A stretch of DNA of 64,000 bases from Dyella amyloliquefaciens (GTDB lineage: Bacteria > Pseudomonadota > Gammaproteobacteria > Xanthomonadales > Rhodanobacteraceae). Within the stretch, counting starts at the first letter, position 1. Each line of letters opens with the position of its first letter. The stretch lies in NCBI RefSeq assembly GCF_004296575.1, contig NZ_SAYT01000003.1:248001-312000 (forward strand). The letters are read 5' to 3'. Shown in pieces: positions 40,694 through 49,873 of this stretch. The notes under the pieces were generated by a model. That model was not told where the DNA came from. It was given only the letters and a program-made list of their open reading frames with translations, and ran no database searches. Made by a program: the position numbers and the translations under genes.

Positions 40694-42906
40694 GCGTGCA
40701 GCACCGGCTGGGATGCCTGCTGGCGGCCGATGCGCCAGGCATTGACCACCACCGCCAGCGAGCTCAGCGACATGCCGATTGCCGCCAGCCACGGTGGCAC
40801 CAGGCCCAGCGCGGCGAACGGTATCGCACACAGGTTGTAGCCCAGCGACCAGCGACGGCCCTGGGCGATCACCTGTTGCACCTGGCGTGCGATCACGCGC
40901 GCCTCGATGAGTCCCCGCAGATGCCCGTGCAGCAGCAACAGATCGGCCTGTGCCTGGGCCACTTCCGTGCCCGTGGCGAGCGCGGCGGAGACGTCGGCCC
41001 CCGCAAGCACCGGCACATCGTTGGTGCCATCGCCCACGGCGAGGGTGATGTGCCCGTGTGTGCGCGCGGCCTTGAGCAGTTCGAACTTGTCTTCCGGCGT
41101 TTGTGCGGCGTGCCAGGTATCGATGCCCAGCGTGCGCGCAGTCGCTGCCACGCGCGAAGAGGTGTCCCCGCTGGCGATCAAAATGTCCACGCCTTCGCCG
41201 CGCAGCGTGTCGATGGTGGCCTGCGCATCATGACGCGGGCGCTCGCGCAGCCGGAAGGTCGCCAGGGCGCCGCCAGCGTCAGCCAGCCACAGTCGATCAT
41301 CGGACCTCGGCGCCTCGCTGCCCAGCGCAAAGGTGATCTGGCCCAGTCGCAGTTCGCGGCCGTCGACCTGACCGCTGATGCCCCCACCTGGCGTCACGCG
41401 CACCTCCTCGGCACGCAGCAGGGGGAGGCCCGCCGCGGCATTCGCCACGGCCTGCGCCACCGGATGCGAGCTTTCGCGGGCCAAGGCCGCCGCGATGGCG
41501 AGCAGCGTCGACGCCTCGCCTCCACGCAGCACCTCGATATCCGGTGGGTCGAGGTGGGGAACGGTCAGCGTGCCGGTCTTGTCGAGCATGGCGAGATCGA
41601 CGCGATCGAGAACCGCCAGCGCCGCACTGTCAGCCACCAGTACACCGCGCTGCGCGAGCACGCCCAGCGCGCGGGTCAGCGCGGCGGGGGCGGTGAGCGC
41701 AAAGGCGCAAGGACAGGCGATGACCAGCACGGCGACCGCGCTTGCGAACGCCCGCGAGGGATCGAACAGCAGCCAGCCCGCTGCCGTCGCGACGGTAAGT
41801 ATCAACACGCGAGCCACGAAGCGGCGCAGTTCGACATCGCTTCGCAGCACCGAGGCTTCGCGCGTCAGGCGCGCATGGGCACCGAGCGCGCCGATGCGCG
41901 CGGCCGCCGTCGCGTCCCCGCCGTGCTCCACGCGCAGTTGCGCGGGCCCGGTAAGCAGGACGCTACCCGCGGCCAGATGTTCGCCGCGCTGGCGGGTCAC
42001 GGGCGTGGATTCGCCGGTGAGCAGGGCCTCGTCCACCTGAATCCGCGAGCTTTCAAGTACGCCATCGGCCGGTACCGTCGAGCCTTCGGAGATGTGCACG
42101 CAGTCGCCGGGAAGCAGTTCGATGGCGGGGATCGTCTCCAGCGTGCCATCCGCCTTGCGACGCTCGGCGAGCAACGGCGTGCCATCGATCACGGCGTCGC
42201 CCAGCGCACCGCTGCGATGCCTGGCGCGAAGCTCGACGTAGCGGCCGGCGAGCAGCAGGAAGACGAACATGGTCACCGAGTCGAAATAGATCTCCCCGGT
42301 GCCGTGGACGGTGCTGAACGCGCTGGCGAAAAAGACCAGCCATACCGCCAACGCCACCGGCAGGTTGATGCCCAGCCGGCGTTCGCGCAGCTCCTGCACC
42401 GCGCCGACGGTGAAGGGATGCGCCGAATAGAACATCACCGGCACCGTGGAAATCAGGCTCAGCCAGCGGAACAGGCCGCGGGTGGTGAAATCCACGAAAT
42501 CGACGACGCCGATGTAGATCACGAACGCATAAGTCATCACCTGCATCGCGAACATGCCGGCCACCAGCAGGCGCTTGAGCATGTCGTGCGATTCGCGGGT
42601 CCGCGTATCGTCGATGCTGTCGCTGCGCAGCGGTTGCGCCGCGCAGCGCATCGCAGCAAAGGCCTGCAGCAGTGAAGGCAGCGTGGTGCGTTCGGTGTCC
42701 CAGACAACGCGCACGCGACGGGCCGGCGCATCCACGCTGACGCCGCGAACGCCAGGCAACGCGTGGATGGCCTGTTCCAGTCGCAGCACCTGCTGGGCAC
42801 CTTGCAGCGATTCCACGCGCAACGCCACCTCGCTGTGGCCATCACGGCGAGGGCGCAACACCTGGGCGGCCAGGCGTGGATGCGCCCATGCGTCGTAGCT
42901 GTTCAT
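40690..42906 (-). CDS. ccoI: Copper P1B-type ATPase CcoI
   Basis: Exports or delivers Cu(I) for cbb3 CuB assembly. The 738-residue protein has eight helices, the CPC motif in VLVIACPCAFALTAPAAL, the phosphorylation site MLDKTGTLTVPH, and the hinge VGDGTNDVPVL. An N-terminal HMA-like fold (LEQAIHALPGVRGVSVDAPA) is present but without the CxxC copper ligands; the only cysteine before the first helix is isolated. This is odd for CcoI. It overlaps its neighbours by four bases on both sides. Confidence 0.93.
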   Translation of the reverse strand: MNSYDAWAHPRLAAQVLRPRRDGHSEVALRVESLQGAQQVLRLEQAIHALPGVRGVSVDAPARRVRVVWDTERTTLPSLLQAFAAMRCAAQPLRSDSIDDTRTRESHDMLKRLLVAGMFAMQVMTYAFVIYIGVVDFVDFTTRGLFRWLSLISTVPVMFYSAHPFTVGAVQELRERRLGINLPVALAVWLVFFASAFSTVHGTGEIYFDSVTMFVFLLLAGRYVELRARHRSGALGDAVIDGTPLLAERRKADGTLETIPAIELLPGDCVHISEGSTVPADGVLESSRIQVDEALLTGESTPVTRQRGEHLAAGSVLLTGPAQLRVEHGGDATAAARIGALGAHARLTREASVLRSDVELRRFVARVLILTVATAAGWLLFDPSRAFASAVAVLVIACPCAFALTAPAALTRALGVLAQRGVLVADSAALAVLDRVDLAMLDKTGTLTVPHLDPPDIEVLRGGEASTLLAIAAALARESSHPVAQAVANAAAGLPLLRAEEVRVTPGGGISGQVDGRELRLGQITFALGSEAPRSDDRLWLADAGGALATFRLRERPRHDAQATIDTLRGEGVDILIASGDTSSRVAATARTLGIDTWHAAQTPEDKFELLKAARTHGHITLAVGDGTNDVPVLAGADVSAALATGTEVAQAQADLLLLHGHLRGLIEARVIARQVQQVIAQGRRWSLGYNLCAIPFAALGLVPPWLAAIGMSLSSLAVVVNAWRIGRQQASQPVLHA

Positions 42907-43127
42907 GGCGAGGGAGGTGGCTTGTGGCTGCTGTGCGAGCTGGACGGCACGCCGAAGACGGCGTGCGGGGCGTCCACCGGCTCATCGGCGTGGCGTGCGC
43001 CCAGCACGATCATCCATACGCATCCGGCCAGCGAGGCCAGGAAGAACGCCACCCCCAGCCAGAGGACCGGCTGGCGGTACCAGGCTGCGGAGGTGGCGCG
43101 TGAGGGACTAATCGCTGGCGTTGCCAT
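42903..43127 (-). CDS. Small CcoH/FixH-like membrane protein
   Basis: A 74-residue protein with one helix (PVLWLGVAFFLASLAGCVWM) and a short Ser/Pro/His tail. Its place between ccoP and ccoI is where ccoH sits in other species, but CcoH proteins are usually about 150 residues with a periplasmic domain that is missing here. It overlaps the ccoP end by 20 bases and the ccoI start by four, so it is a translated member of the operon. Function as a minimal CcoH is inferred from position. Confidence 0.65.
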   Translation of the reverse strand: MATPAISPSRATSAAWYRQPVLWLGVAFFLASLAGCVWMIVLGARHADEPVDAPHAVFGVPSSSHSSHKPPPSP

Positions 43128-44013
43128 TATGGGAGACGTGATACACGTAGGCCGCAAGCACGCGGATCTGGTCATCGGTCAGGCGTGGACTCCACGCTGG
43201 CATATGGCCCTGCTGGCCGTCGTGGATGGTCTTGTGGATGTCGGCCACCGTGCCGCCGTGCAGCCAGATGTGATCGGTGAGGTTCGGTGCGCCCAGTGCC
43301 TGGTTGCCCTTGCCGTCCGGTCCATGACAGGCCGCGCAGGTCGCGAACAGCGGCTTGCCAGCCTCGGCCGCCTGTTCGTCGTGCGGCGATCCGGAGAGGC
43401 TCAGCACGTACTGCACGAGATGGTTCACGTTGTCCTCGCCCAGGCTGGCCCAGGGCGGCATCACGCCGCTGCGGCCGTCATGGATCGAGGTGTAGATCGC
43501 CTTGCCGTCGCCACCGTAAAGCCAGTCGTTGTCGGTGAGATCGGGTGCGCCGACCAGCACGTTGCCCTTGGCAGCACGCCCGTGGCAGGCCGCACAGTTG
43601 TCCATGAACAGGCGCTCGCCCAGCTGTTGCGCGGCCGGATCACCGGCGAGCTGCTCGATCGGATAAAGCGAGAAGCGCTTCATCAGTTCGCCCAGCTTGG
43701 CGTCGTTGGCGGCGGTGGCTTCCGCCAGTTGCTGGTGGGACGTCCAGCCCAGCATGCCCTTGAAGGCACCGAAGCCCGGGTAAAGCGCGAGATAGGCGAA
43801 GCCGACCACGAACATGGCGGCGGAAAGCAGCACCCACCACATCGGCAACTTGTGCACGCCTTCGCGCAGCACGCCGTGGGCCCACACATGGCCACTGGTG
43901 CCGTCCGCCTGCACGGGGATCTTCGCCCGTGGTGCCCAGATGAAGAGGAACAGGGTGATGCCCAGGTTCAGCACCACCAGGAACATGATCCATAGCGACC
44001 AGAACAGGCTCAT
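43108..44013 (-). CDS. ccoP: cbb3 cytochrome oxidase subunit III (dihaem c)
   Basis: Membrane-anchored cytochrome that feeds electrons to CcoO/CcoN. The 301-residue protein starts [20 protein letters not shown] and has a second helix (WWVLLSAAMFVVGFAYLALY). Two haem c sites, both CAACHG, lie at about residues 145 and 230, with later Met ligands in GVMPPWAS and GHMPAWSP. The ATG at 44013 overlaps the ccoQ stop by four bases. Confidence 0.95.
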   Translation of the reverse strand: MSLFWSLWIMFLVVLNLGITLFLFIWAPRAKIPVQADGTSGHVWAHGVLREGVHKLPMWWVLLSAAMFVVGFAYLALYPGFGAFKGMLGWTSHQQLAEATAANDAKLGELMKRFSLYPIEQLAGDPAAQQLGERLFMDNCAACHGRAAKGNVLVGAPDLTDNDWLYGGDGKAIYTSIHDGRSGVMPPWASLGEDNVNHLVQYVLSLSGSPHDEQAAEAGKPLFATCAACHGPDGKGNQALGAPNLTDHIWLHGGTVADIHKTIHDGQQGHMPAWSPRLTDDQIRVLAAYVYHVSHNGNASD

Positions 44014-44204
44014 GGCTGCGTGTCCCCTTTGGTGGCGTGCGCGGTCTGTTCGTCGCTGCTCGCTTCGTCTTCCATCGGCAGGTTGGCCATGCGCGAGAAC
44101 GCCTTCTTGTGATGACCGCTCCAGGCCCAGGCCCAGATGCAGATGAAGGCAACCATGATCACCACGATGATCACGCCGGTCAGGTGACCCCAGATCTCGC
44201 TCAT
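44010..44204 (-). CDS. ccoQ: cbb3 oxidase small subunit CcoQ
   Basis: A 64-residue single-helix subunit ([20 protein letters not shown]) that stabilises the cbb3 complex. The tail [20 protein letters not shown] is typical for CcoQ. It is coupled by four-base overlaps to both ccoO and ccoP. Confidence 0.9.
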   Translation of the reverse strand: MSEIWGHLTGVIIVVIMVAFICIWAWAWSGHHKKAFSRMANLPMEDEASSDEQTAHATKGDTQP

Positions 44205-44854
44205 GGCTCACCTCCATCGTTGGCCGGTTTGCCGTCCGCGGTCGTAGGCTCGTTCTTGATGCCCAGGCCCTGCAGATAGGCCACGAGCGCATCCATCTCG
44301 GTCTTGCCTTCCACCGCGGCAGGGGCGCCGGCAATGTCGGCATCGCTGTAGGGATCGCCGAGCTTGCGCAGGCCGCGCATGCGGGCCTGGATGTCGCTGG
44401 CGTCCAGCTTCGCACTGGCCAGCCAGGGGTAGCCCGGCATGTTCGACTGCGGCACGACCTGGCGCGGATTCATCATGTGAACCTCGTGCCACTGGTCGGA
44501 GTACTTGCCACCGACGCGGGCCAGGTCGGGGCCGGTGCGCTTGGAGCCCCACTGGAACGGGCGGTCGTAGACCGATTCTTCGGCGACCGAGTAATGGCCG
44601 TAGCGTTCGGTTTCCGCACGCAGGGCGCGGATCATCTGCGAGTGGCAGAGGTAGCAGCCTTCGCGCACGTAGATGTCGCGTCCGGCCAGACGCAGCGGGT
44701 CGTAGGGTTTGACATGGGCAGGCGCCTTGACGGCGTGCGCCTCCATGAACAGCGGCGTGATCTCGGCGAGGCCGCCGATGGACACCATGACGGCGGTGAG
44801 CACGCCCAGCAGGGCAGCGTGCTTTTCGATGGCTTCGAAATGCTTGTAGGCCAT
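44201..44854 (-). CDS. ccoO: cbb3 cytochrome oxidase subunit II (monohaem c)
   Basis: Membrane cytochrome c subunit. The 217-residue protein has an N-terminal helix ([20 protein letters not shown]), the haem site [12 protein letters not shown] and the methionine ligand in [10 protein letters not shown] start at the ATG at 44854 ([17 protein letters not shown]). It lies ten bases after ccoN. Confidence 0.95.
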   Translation of the reverse strand: MAYKHFEAIEKHAALLGVLTAVMVSIGGLAEITPLFMEAHAVKAPAHVKPYDPLRLAGRDIYVREGCYLCHSQMIRALRAETERYGHYSVAEESVYDRPFQWGSKRTGPDLARVGGKYSDQWHEVHMMNPRQVVPQSNMPGYPWLASAKLDASDIQARMRGLRKLGDPYSDADIAGAPAAVEGKTEMDALVAYLQGLGIKNEPTTADGKPANDGGEP

Positions 44855-44864
44855 GGTCCGCTCC

Positions 44865-46331
44865 TCAGCCAGCCGCCGGAAGCGGGGCGGGAACCTGGTG
44901 CGGTTCCGGCTCGGGGATCGGCACCGGGATCGGCTTGATGATCCGGGCGCGCGCATCGGCGGCCGTGTACCAGAGGTTCCAGGCCATCACCACCATGCCG
45001 CTCAGCACGAACAGGCCACCCACCCAGCGGATCAGGTACATCGGCTTGATCGCGATCAGGCTGTCGAGGAACGAATAGGTGAGCGAACCATCCGCATTGG
45101 TGGCGCGCCACATCAGGCCCTCGGTGACGCCGGCCACCCACATCGAGCCGATGTACAGCAGCAGGCCCATGATGTGCAGCCAGAAATGCAGTTCCATCGC
45201 CTTGCGCGAATACATCTCGGGTTGGCCCAACGCACGCGGCGCCATGGCGTAGAGCGAGCCGATGGTGATCATCGCCACCCAGCCGATCGAGCCGGAGTGC
45301 ACGTGGGCGATGGTCCAGTCGGTGTAGTGCGACAGCGAGTTCACCGTCTTGATCGCCATCATCGAGCCTTCGAAGGTGGCGGCGGCGTAGAACACCAGCG
45401 ACATGACCATGAACTTGGCCGCGGGGTCGGTCTTGAGCTTGTGCCAGGAGCCGTTGAAGGTCAGCAGGCCGTTGGCGGCCGAGCCCCAGCTGGGCATCAG
45501 CAGGATCAGCGAAAACGCCATGCCCACCGACTGCACCCAGTCGGGCAGGGCGGTGTACATCAGGTGGTGCGAACCCGCCCACATGTACACCGAGATCAGC
45601 GCCCAGAAATTGACGATGGAGAAGCGGTAGCTCCACAGCGGCTGCTGAGCCTGGCGCGGCACGAAGTAATACATCATGCCCAGGAAACCTGCGGTGAGGA
45701 AAAACGCCACCGCGTTGTGACCGTACCACCACTGCACCATCGCATCGACCACGCCCGAATAGACCGGGTAGGACTTGGTCAGGCTGATCGGCAGCGCGAT
45801 GTTGTTGACGATGTGCAGCAGGCCGACCGCGATGATGAACGCGCCGTAGTACCAGTTGGCCACGTAGATGTGGCGGATGCGCCGGCGGGCCAGGGTGGCG
45901 AAGAACACCACGCCGAAGGACACCCATACCACCGCGATCAGGATGTCGACGAACCATTCCGGTTCGGCGTATTCCTTGCTCTGGGTGATGCCCAGCGGCA
46001 TGGTCACCATCGCCAGCACGCAGATCAGCTGCCAACCCCAGAAGGTGAGCTCCGCCAGTCGCGGTAGCGCCAGGCGCGTGTGCCCGGTGCGCTGGACGAC
46101 GTAGTAGCAGGTGCCCATCAGGGCCGAGCCGCCGAAGGCGAAGATGACGCCGAATGTGTGATCGGGTCGGATGCGGCTGAAGGTCAGCCAGGGTATGTCG
46201 AAGTTGAAGACGGGCCACATCAATTCGGCGGCGGCGTAGACGCCCACTGACATGCCGATGATGCCCCACACGGCCGCCCCGAGAAGAAACAGGCGGACGA
46301 CCTTGTCGTCGTAATACTCGGTATTAGGCAT
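44865..46331 (-). CDS. ccoN: cbb3 cytochrome oxidase subunit I (haem-copper core)
   Basis: Oxygen-reducing, proton-pumping core of the high-affinity oxidase. The 488-residue protein has 12 helices with haem and CuB histidines in [50 protein letters not shown] and [13 protein letters not shown]. The start at 46331 ([15 protein letters not shown]) is preceded by AGGGTGG; a GTG three codons upstream is possible. It opens the ccoNOQP operon and is preceded by FNR-like boxes. Confidence 0.96.
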   Translation of the reverse strand: MPNTEYYDDKVVRLFLLGAAVWGIIGMSVGVYAAAELMWPVFNFDIPWLTFSRIRPDHTFGVIFAFGGSALMGTCYYVVQRTGHTRLALPRLAELTFWGWQLICVLAMVTMPLGITQSKEYAEPEWFVDILIAVVWVSFGVVFFATLARRRIRHIYVANWYYGAFIIAVGLLHIVNNIALPISLTKSYPVYSGVVDAMVQWWYGHNAVAFFLTAGFLGMMYYFVPRQAQQPLWSYRFSIVNFWALISVYMWAGSHHLMYTALPDWVQSVGMAFSLILLMPSWGSAANGLLTFNGSWHKLKTDPAAKFMVMSLVFYAAATFEGSMMAIKTVNSLSHYTDWTIAHVHSGSIGWVAMITIGSLYAMAPRALGQPEMYSRKAMELHFWLHIMGLLLYIGSMWVAGVTEGLMWRATNADGSLTYSFLDSLIAIKPMYLIRWVGGLFVLSGMVVMAWNLWYTAADARARIIKPIPVPIPEPEPHQVPAPLPAAG

Positions 46332-46384
46332 TGAAACCACCCTGTGAATTGGAGGATGTTGCCTTGCTTAAACGACGCAGTTCG

Positions 46385-46398
46385 ATGACGCAGATCAA
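46385..46398. promoter_or_regulatory. FNR-like box, ccoN side
   Basis: ATGACGCAGATCAA matches the FNR consensus TTGAT-N4-ATCAA at 8 of 10 positions. It lies 54-67 bp upstream of the ccoN start, in the 236-bp divergent gap with fdxA. Confidence 0.65.
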
Positions 46399-46436
46399 AA
46401 TCGCGGGGCCGGGAATCACATTCCTGGCGCGGCGCA

Positions 46437-46450
46437 TTGACGCAGATCAG
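46437..46450. promoter_or_regulatory. FNR-like box, middle of ccoN-fdxA gap
   Basis: TTGACGCAGATCAG matches the FNR consensus at 8 of 10 positions and shares the GACGCAGATCA core with the box at 46385, 52 bp away. It could serve either divergent gene. Confidence 0.65.
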
Positions 46451-46503
46451 AGTTCCCCGCCGGATGATGCGACTTTCTCGCGTCAGTCGCTACCGAGTTT
46501 CTA

Positions 46504-46517
46504 CTGATTTGAATCAG
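46504..46517. promoter_or_regulatory. FNR-like box, fdxA side
   Basis: CTGATTTGAATCAG is a 6-2-6 dyad that also fits TTGAT-N4-ATCAA at 8 of 10 positions. It lies about 50 bp upstream of the fdxA start at 46568. Confidence 0.6.
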
Positions 46518-46567
46518 GGGAGGGATGTCGACAAGAGGTGAAACTAGGCGGTCGAAAGAGGTGCCGC

Positions 46568-46891
46568 ATGACCCACGTCGTCACTGAAAATTGCATCAAC
46601 TGCAAGCACACCGACTGCGTCGAAGTCTGTCCGGTCGATTGTTTCCACGAGGGCCCCAATTTCCTGGTGATCGACCCGGACGAGTGCATCGATTGCACCC
46701 TCTGCGTGGAAGAGTGCCCCGTGGGCGCCATCTACGCCGAAGGCGATGTACCCGCCGGGCAATCGCTGTTCGTCACGCTCAATGCCGAGCTGGCCCGCCA
46801 GTGGCCGGTGATCGCGGCCAAGGTTCCCGCGCCGGACGATGCGGCGGAATGGGACGGCAAGCCTGACAAGCTGCGCCTGTTGATCCGGTAG
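46568..46891 (+). CDS. fdxA: 7Fe ferredoxin ([3Fe-4S][4Fe-4S])
   Basis: Small electron carrier of the Azotobacter FdI type. The 107-residue protein starts [20 protein letters not shown] and has CPVDC, then the second cluster motif [12 protein letters not shown]. The C-terminal [15 protein letters not shown] and EWDGKPDKL are also typical. I start at the ATG at 46568. Divergent from the cbb3 operon with FNR-like boxes between, so expression at low oxygen is likely. Confidence 0.95.
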   Translation: MTHVVTENCINCKHTDCVEVCPVDCFHEGPNFLVIDPDECIDCTLCVEECPVGAIYAEGDVPAGQSLFVTLNAELARQWPVIAAKVPAPDDAAEWDGKPDKLRLLIR

Positions 46892-46893
46892 CT

Positions 46894-46913
46894 CCGGACG
46901 AGCGCCGGTCCGG
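46894..46913. terminator. Hairpin between fdxA and globin genes
   Basis: CCGGAC and GTCCGG form a 6-bp stem with an 8-base loop in the 32-bp gap between convergent genes. No T-run is present; assignment rests on position. Confidence 0.35.
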
Positions 46914-46923
46914 GTGGTTGCGA

Positions 46924-47343
46924 TCAGGAAACGATATGCAGCGGGCCCACGATGCGCGAAGGGTGCTCCAGCGACAGCCGGCCGAGGTCCAGCCCCATGC
47001 TGAGTCCCTGCGCCACACGCTCGGCGGTGCCCACGAAAAGCTCCGCTGCCGCCGGTTCGAACACCTCGCGGGCGGTCTCACGCCACAGCTCCAGCCAGCG
47101 ATAGAACAGCGCCTGCGGGAATCGAGGCAGGGCACGATGCACGCTCATCGGATTCCCGCGGTAGCGCCCCGTACGCAGGATCAGCGACGACCAGAAGTCG
47201 CGCAGGGTGACCTTGTGCGCCGGCCAGTCGTGGATGGCCTGACTGAAGATCGGGCCAAGCTGGGCATCTGCCTGCACCTTGTCGTAGAAACGATCCACCA
47301 GCGTGGCAATGCCGACTTCGCTGGCCTGGTGGAAGATCGTCAT
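46924..47343 (-). CDS. Group III truncated haemoglobin
   Basis: A 139-residue globin of the Ctb type, linked in other bacteria to NO resistance or oxygen delivery under microaerobic growth. The family pattern is seen: LVDRFYDKVQADAQLGPIF, the F-helix region with the proximal histidine in MSVHRALP, and FYRWLELWRETA. It lies 30 bp after nnrS on the same strand, so both are likely one FNR-driven transcript. Confidence 0.88.
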   Translation of the reverse strand: MTIFHQASEVGIATLVDRFYDKVQADAQLGPIFSQAIHDWPAHKVTLRDFWSSLILRTGRYRGNPMSVHRALPRFPQALFYRWLELWRETAREVFEPAAAELFVGTAERVAQGLSMGLDLGRLSLEHPSRIVGPLHIVS

Positions 47344-47373
47344 GGGCTTTGCTCCGTACGTAAGGCGGTCGGG

Positions 47374-48609
47374 TCAGCCAGGCTTGCCGTCCCGACGGGG
47401 TGTCAGATAAATCCAGGCCGAGCGGACCACCCACGGGGCAAGCACCAGCAGCCACAGGATCGCCGCCGCCGTATAGACCGGCCATGGCTGCCTTGCGGCA
47501 TCGGCCAGCACGCGGACGATGGCCGTGAGCTGCATGCCGAGGAATGCGATCCAGGGGATCGTTCCCATTGCCAGTGGCCGGCCCGAGTGGCCATGCGTGA
47601 CTCGCGTGACCATGCCGACCAGCATCGAGGCAAAGAAGCCGATGGTGAGTGCGTGCAACGGGGCGCGTGCCCAGCCGCTGGTGCCATGCCAGGCCAGCGA
47701 GAGGCTGTCGGCAGAGAACAGCGCAAAGGATAGTGGGAGCCAGGCCAACGCGACGTAAAGCACGGTGAGCAGCCCCGGACGGCGGGCCTTCCAGGGCTGC
47801 CACGCCAGCCATTGCCACAGCAGCAGGCCGGTGAGGGGCAGGTCGGCGATCCAGCGCCAGGCGGCAAAGCCGGCGAGATCCAGCAGCAGGTGCGCCAGCA
47901 ACAGTACCCATAGGGCCACCAGCGACCAGGCCGGCCGCACCACCCGGTAGCCAGGGATCACGTTGTTGGAGAAGAACGGCACCATCCGGTGCGCGACCGT
48001 GAAGTAGACCGGCAGCAGCAAACCGAAGGTGCCCAGGCCGTTGGCGACCTGCATCAGCCGGGGTGAGGCCCCGCAGGCGAAGGCGAGCGCCAGGGCGATG
48101 CCAAAGGCGCCCAGCAGCAGGGCCGCAAAGCACGACACCGCCCAGACGTCGCGCCCGCGGTTCTGAACGAGTCGGCGGCCAAGCGCCAGCAGGGCGATGA
48201 GCCAGCCCGCCAGCATGGCGGCCAGGCCGAACGGAAGGATCGACGGTGCGCCGCTCTGAGCGGCGAGCACCACGAGGCCGCCGCCAAGGATCAAGCCGAA
48301 GACGGCCGCGTAGGTGCGCTTGGACACCTCAGCCAGGTTGAGCCAGCGGGGAAACACGGTGAGCAGGAAACCGAACACGAACGGGGACAGCGTCGCGTAC
48401 TGCATCAGGAAACCATGCGCCCAGGCGGACGGCATGGCCTGCGCCGCGAATGGCCAGCCATGCCAGGCGGCCAGCAGGGCCCACGTCCACCAGGTCATGT
48501 TGGCGAGCAGGGCGAGGGCGCCGATCAGGAACATGGCCCGATGCGGTGCCGCCAGCAGTATGCCAAGCGGATCAGTGGGGCGGGAAGGGGATGGCGTTGC
48601 GGTCGTCAT
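47374..48609 (-). CDS. nnrS: NnrS family haem- and copper-containing membrane protein
   Basis: NnrS protects against NO stress, in particular by limiting iron-dinitrosyl complexes. The 411-residue protein has 12 helices with conserved motifs APHRAMFLIGALALLANMTW, AWHGWPF, AHGFLMQYATLSPFVFGFLL and HALTIGFFASMLVGMVTRVT, HGHSGRPL. I start at the ATG at 48609. An FNR-like box lies about 68 bp upstream, and the globin gene follows. Confidence 0.93.
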   Translation of the reverse strand: MTTATPSPSRPTDPLGILLAAPHRAMFLIGALALLANMTWWTWALLAAWHGWPFAAQAMPSAWAHGFLMQYATLSPFVFGFLLTVFPRWLNLAEVSKRTYAAVFGLILGGGLVVLAAQSGAPSILPFGLAAMLAGWLIALLALGRRLVQNRGRDVWAVSCFAALLLGAFGIALALAFACGASPRLMQVANGLGTFGLLLPVYFTVAHRMVPFFSNNVIPGYRVVRPAWSLVALWVLLLAHLLLDLAGFAAWRWIADLPLTGLLLWQWLAWQPWKARRPGLLTVLYVALAWLPLSFALFSADSLSLAWHGTSGWARAPLHALTIGFFASMLVGMVTRVTHGHSGRPLAMGTIPWIAFLGMQLTAIVRVLADAARQPWPVYTAAAILWLLVLAPWVVRSAWIYLTPRRDGKPG

Positions 48610-48676
48610 GGACGGCTTGCGTAGGGAGCGGGGGCCGAAGCGGACGCAGTCTGGCAATGTCGCTCCGGACCTGGCT

Positions 48677-48690
48677 CTGATCTGGGTCAG
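48677..48690. promoter_or_regulatory. FNR-like box upstream of nnrS
   Basis: Read toward nnrS (minus strand) the site is CTGACCCAGATCAG, differing at two bases from the box at 46437. It matches the FNR consensus at 7 of 10 positions and begins 68 bp before the nnrS start. Confidence 0.55.
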
Positions 48691-48748
48691 AATCATCCTA
48701 CAGGGGTTACCCGGATCGGCCGGGCAAGCCCTGCAGCACCATCATCGG

Positions 48749-48775
48749 GCGGGTGGATCGATAAAGTCCACCCGC
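48749..48775 (-). terminator. Hairpin after the SDR gene
   Basis: GCGGGTGGA and TCCACCCGC form a perfect 9-bp stem with a 9-base loop, seven bases past the SDR stop. No strong T-run follows. Confidence 0.55.
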
Positions 48776-48781
48776 TCGCGG

Positions 48782-49531
48782 TTACAGCTGGCTCATGCCG
48801 CCGTCGGTGATGATTTCGGTGCCGACGATGAAGGCCGATTCGGGCGACGACAGGTGCAGCACCGTGGAAGCGATTTCCTCGGGTTTGCCGAAACGACCCA
48901 GCGGTACCTGCGACTGGATCTGCGCGGCTGTGGCTTCCAGCGTGACCTGGTCGAGGCCAAGCTTGCCGTATAGCGGCGTTTCCACCGGCCCCGGGCTGAC
49001 GACGTTGACGCGCACGCCGGCGGGCAGCAGTTCGCCGGAGAGCGTCCTGGCCAGCGAGATCACCGCAGCCTTGCTGGCCGCGTACACCGACGAGGACGGC
49101 ATGCCGAGCCGCGCATTGATCGAGCCATTGATGACGATGGACGCGCCTCGGTTGAGCAGCGGCGCCAGCGCCTGTACCTGGAAGTAGGGGCCCTTCACGT
49201 TGGTGTCGAACGTCAGGTCCCACAGGGCTTCGTTCACGGCATCGAGCGGCGCGAACTTCGCCACGCCGGCATTGAGGAAGACGGCGTCCAGCGTGATGCC
49301 CTGGGCTGACAGCGCGTCGGCAAGTGACTTGGCGGACGCCACCGAGCCCGCGTCGTTGCGAATGACGATGGCCTGCGGGCCCAGCGACGCCTTCGCCTGG
49401 TCGAGCGTGGCCTGATCACGGCCAGTGATGACGACACGGGCGCCTTCGGCGGCATAGGCCTGGGCAGCGGCGAGGCCGATGCCGCTGTTGCCACCGGTGA
49501 CGAGGACGGTCTTGTTTGCAAAGCGGTTCAT
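48782..49531 (-). CDS. Short-chain dehydrogenase/reductase
   Basis: A 249-residue NAD(P)-dependent oxidoreductase. The cofactor loop is VTGGNSGIGLAAAQAYA, the NAG motif FLNAGVAKF, and the catalytic Ser-Tyr-Lys are in GSINARLGMPSSSVYAASKA. The C-terminal GTEIITDGGMSQL is typical. The residue after the loop (ITGRDQ) favours NADP. Substrate unknown. A 10-1-10 palindrome lies 86 bp upstream and probably binds a repressor not encoded nearby. Confidence 0.9.
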   Translation of the reverse strand: MNRFANKTVLVTGGNSGIGLAAAQAYAAEGARVVITGRDQATLDQAKASLGPQAIVIRNDAGSVASAKSLADALSAQGITLDAVFLNAGVAKFAPLDAVNEALWDLTFDTNVKGPYFQVQALAPLLNRGASIVINGSINARLGMPSSSVYAASKAAVISLARTLSGELLPAGVRVNVVSPGPVETPLYGKLGLDQVTLEATAAQIQSQVPLGRFGKPEEIASTVLHLSSPESAFIVGTEIITDGGMSQL

Positions 49532-49616
49532 GAGGTTTCTCCTTGGGAGGTGTATGAGTCGATGGCGTCATGCTGCTACCGGCCTCCACCTTTGCCGTAC
49601 CGCCTTTTCGATGAAC

Positions 49617-49637
49617 ACGTTCGAAGACTTCGAACGT
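49617..49637. promoter_or_regulatory. 21-bp palindrome upstream of the SDR gene
   Basis: ACGTTCGAAG and CTTCGAACGT are perfect 10-bp inverted arms around one central A. It lies in the 342-bp gap between the SDR gene and the outer-membrane protein gene. It could be an operator for a HxlR, TetR or MarR type regulator. The rest of the gap shows no gene, only a weak ACCTC/GAGGT dyad nearby. Confidence 0.55.
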
Positions 49638-49873
49638 ATCGTGAAACCTCATTTCGAGGTCAAGGCCCGACGAAGGAGGCCAGATGTGCACGCGGCATGT
49701 GCATTGCGTGCGAGTGGTGTCCACGAGATGTGCGCAACGCGTGCAGTGGGCGTGCGTGTGGCGACGACAAGCCTGACTGGGCTACAACGCTTGCGCGAAA
49801 CTGTCACGTCGTAGGGACTTCCTTTCGACATGGCGATCTCCAGGGTGACCTGAACCGCCCAAGGAGATGAGCC

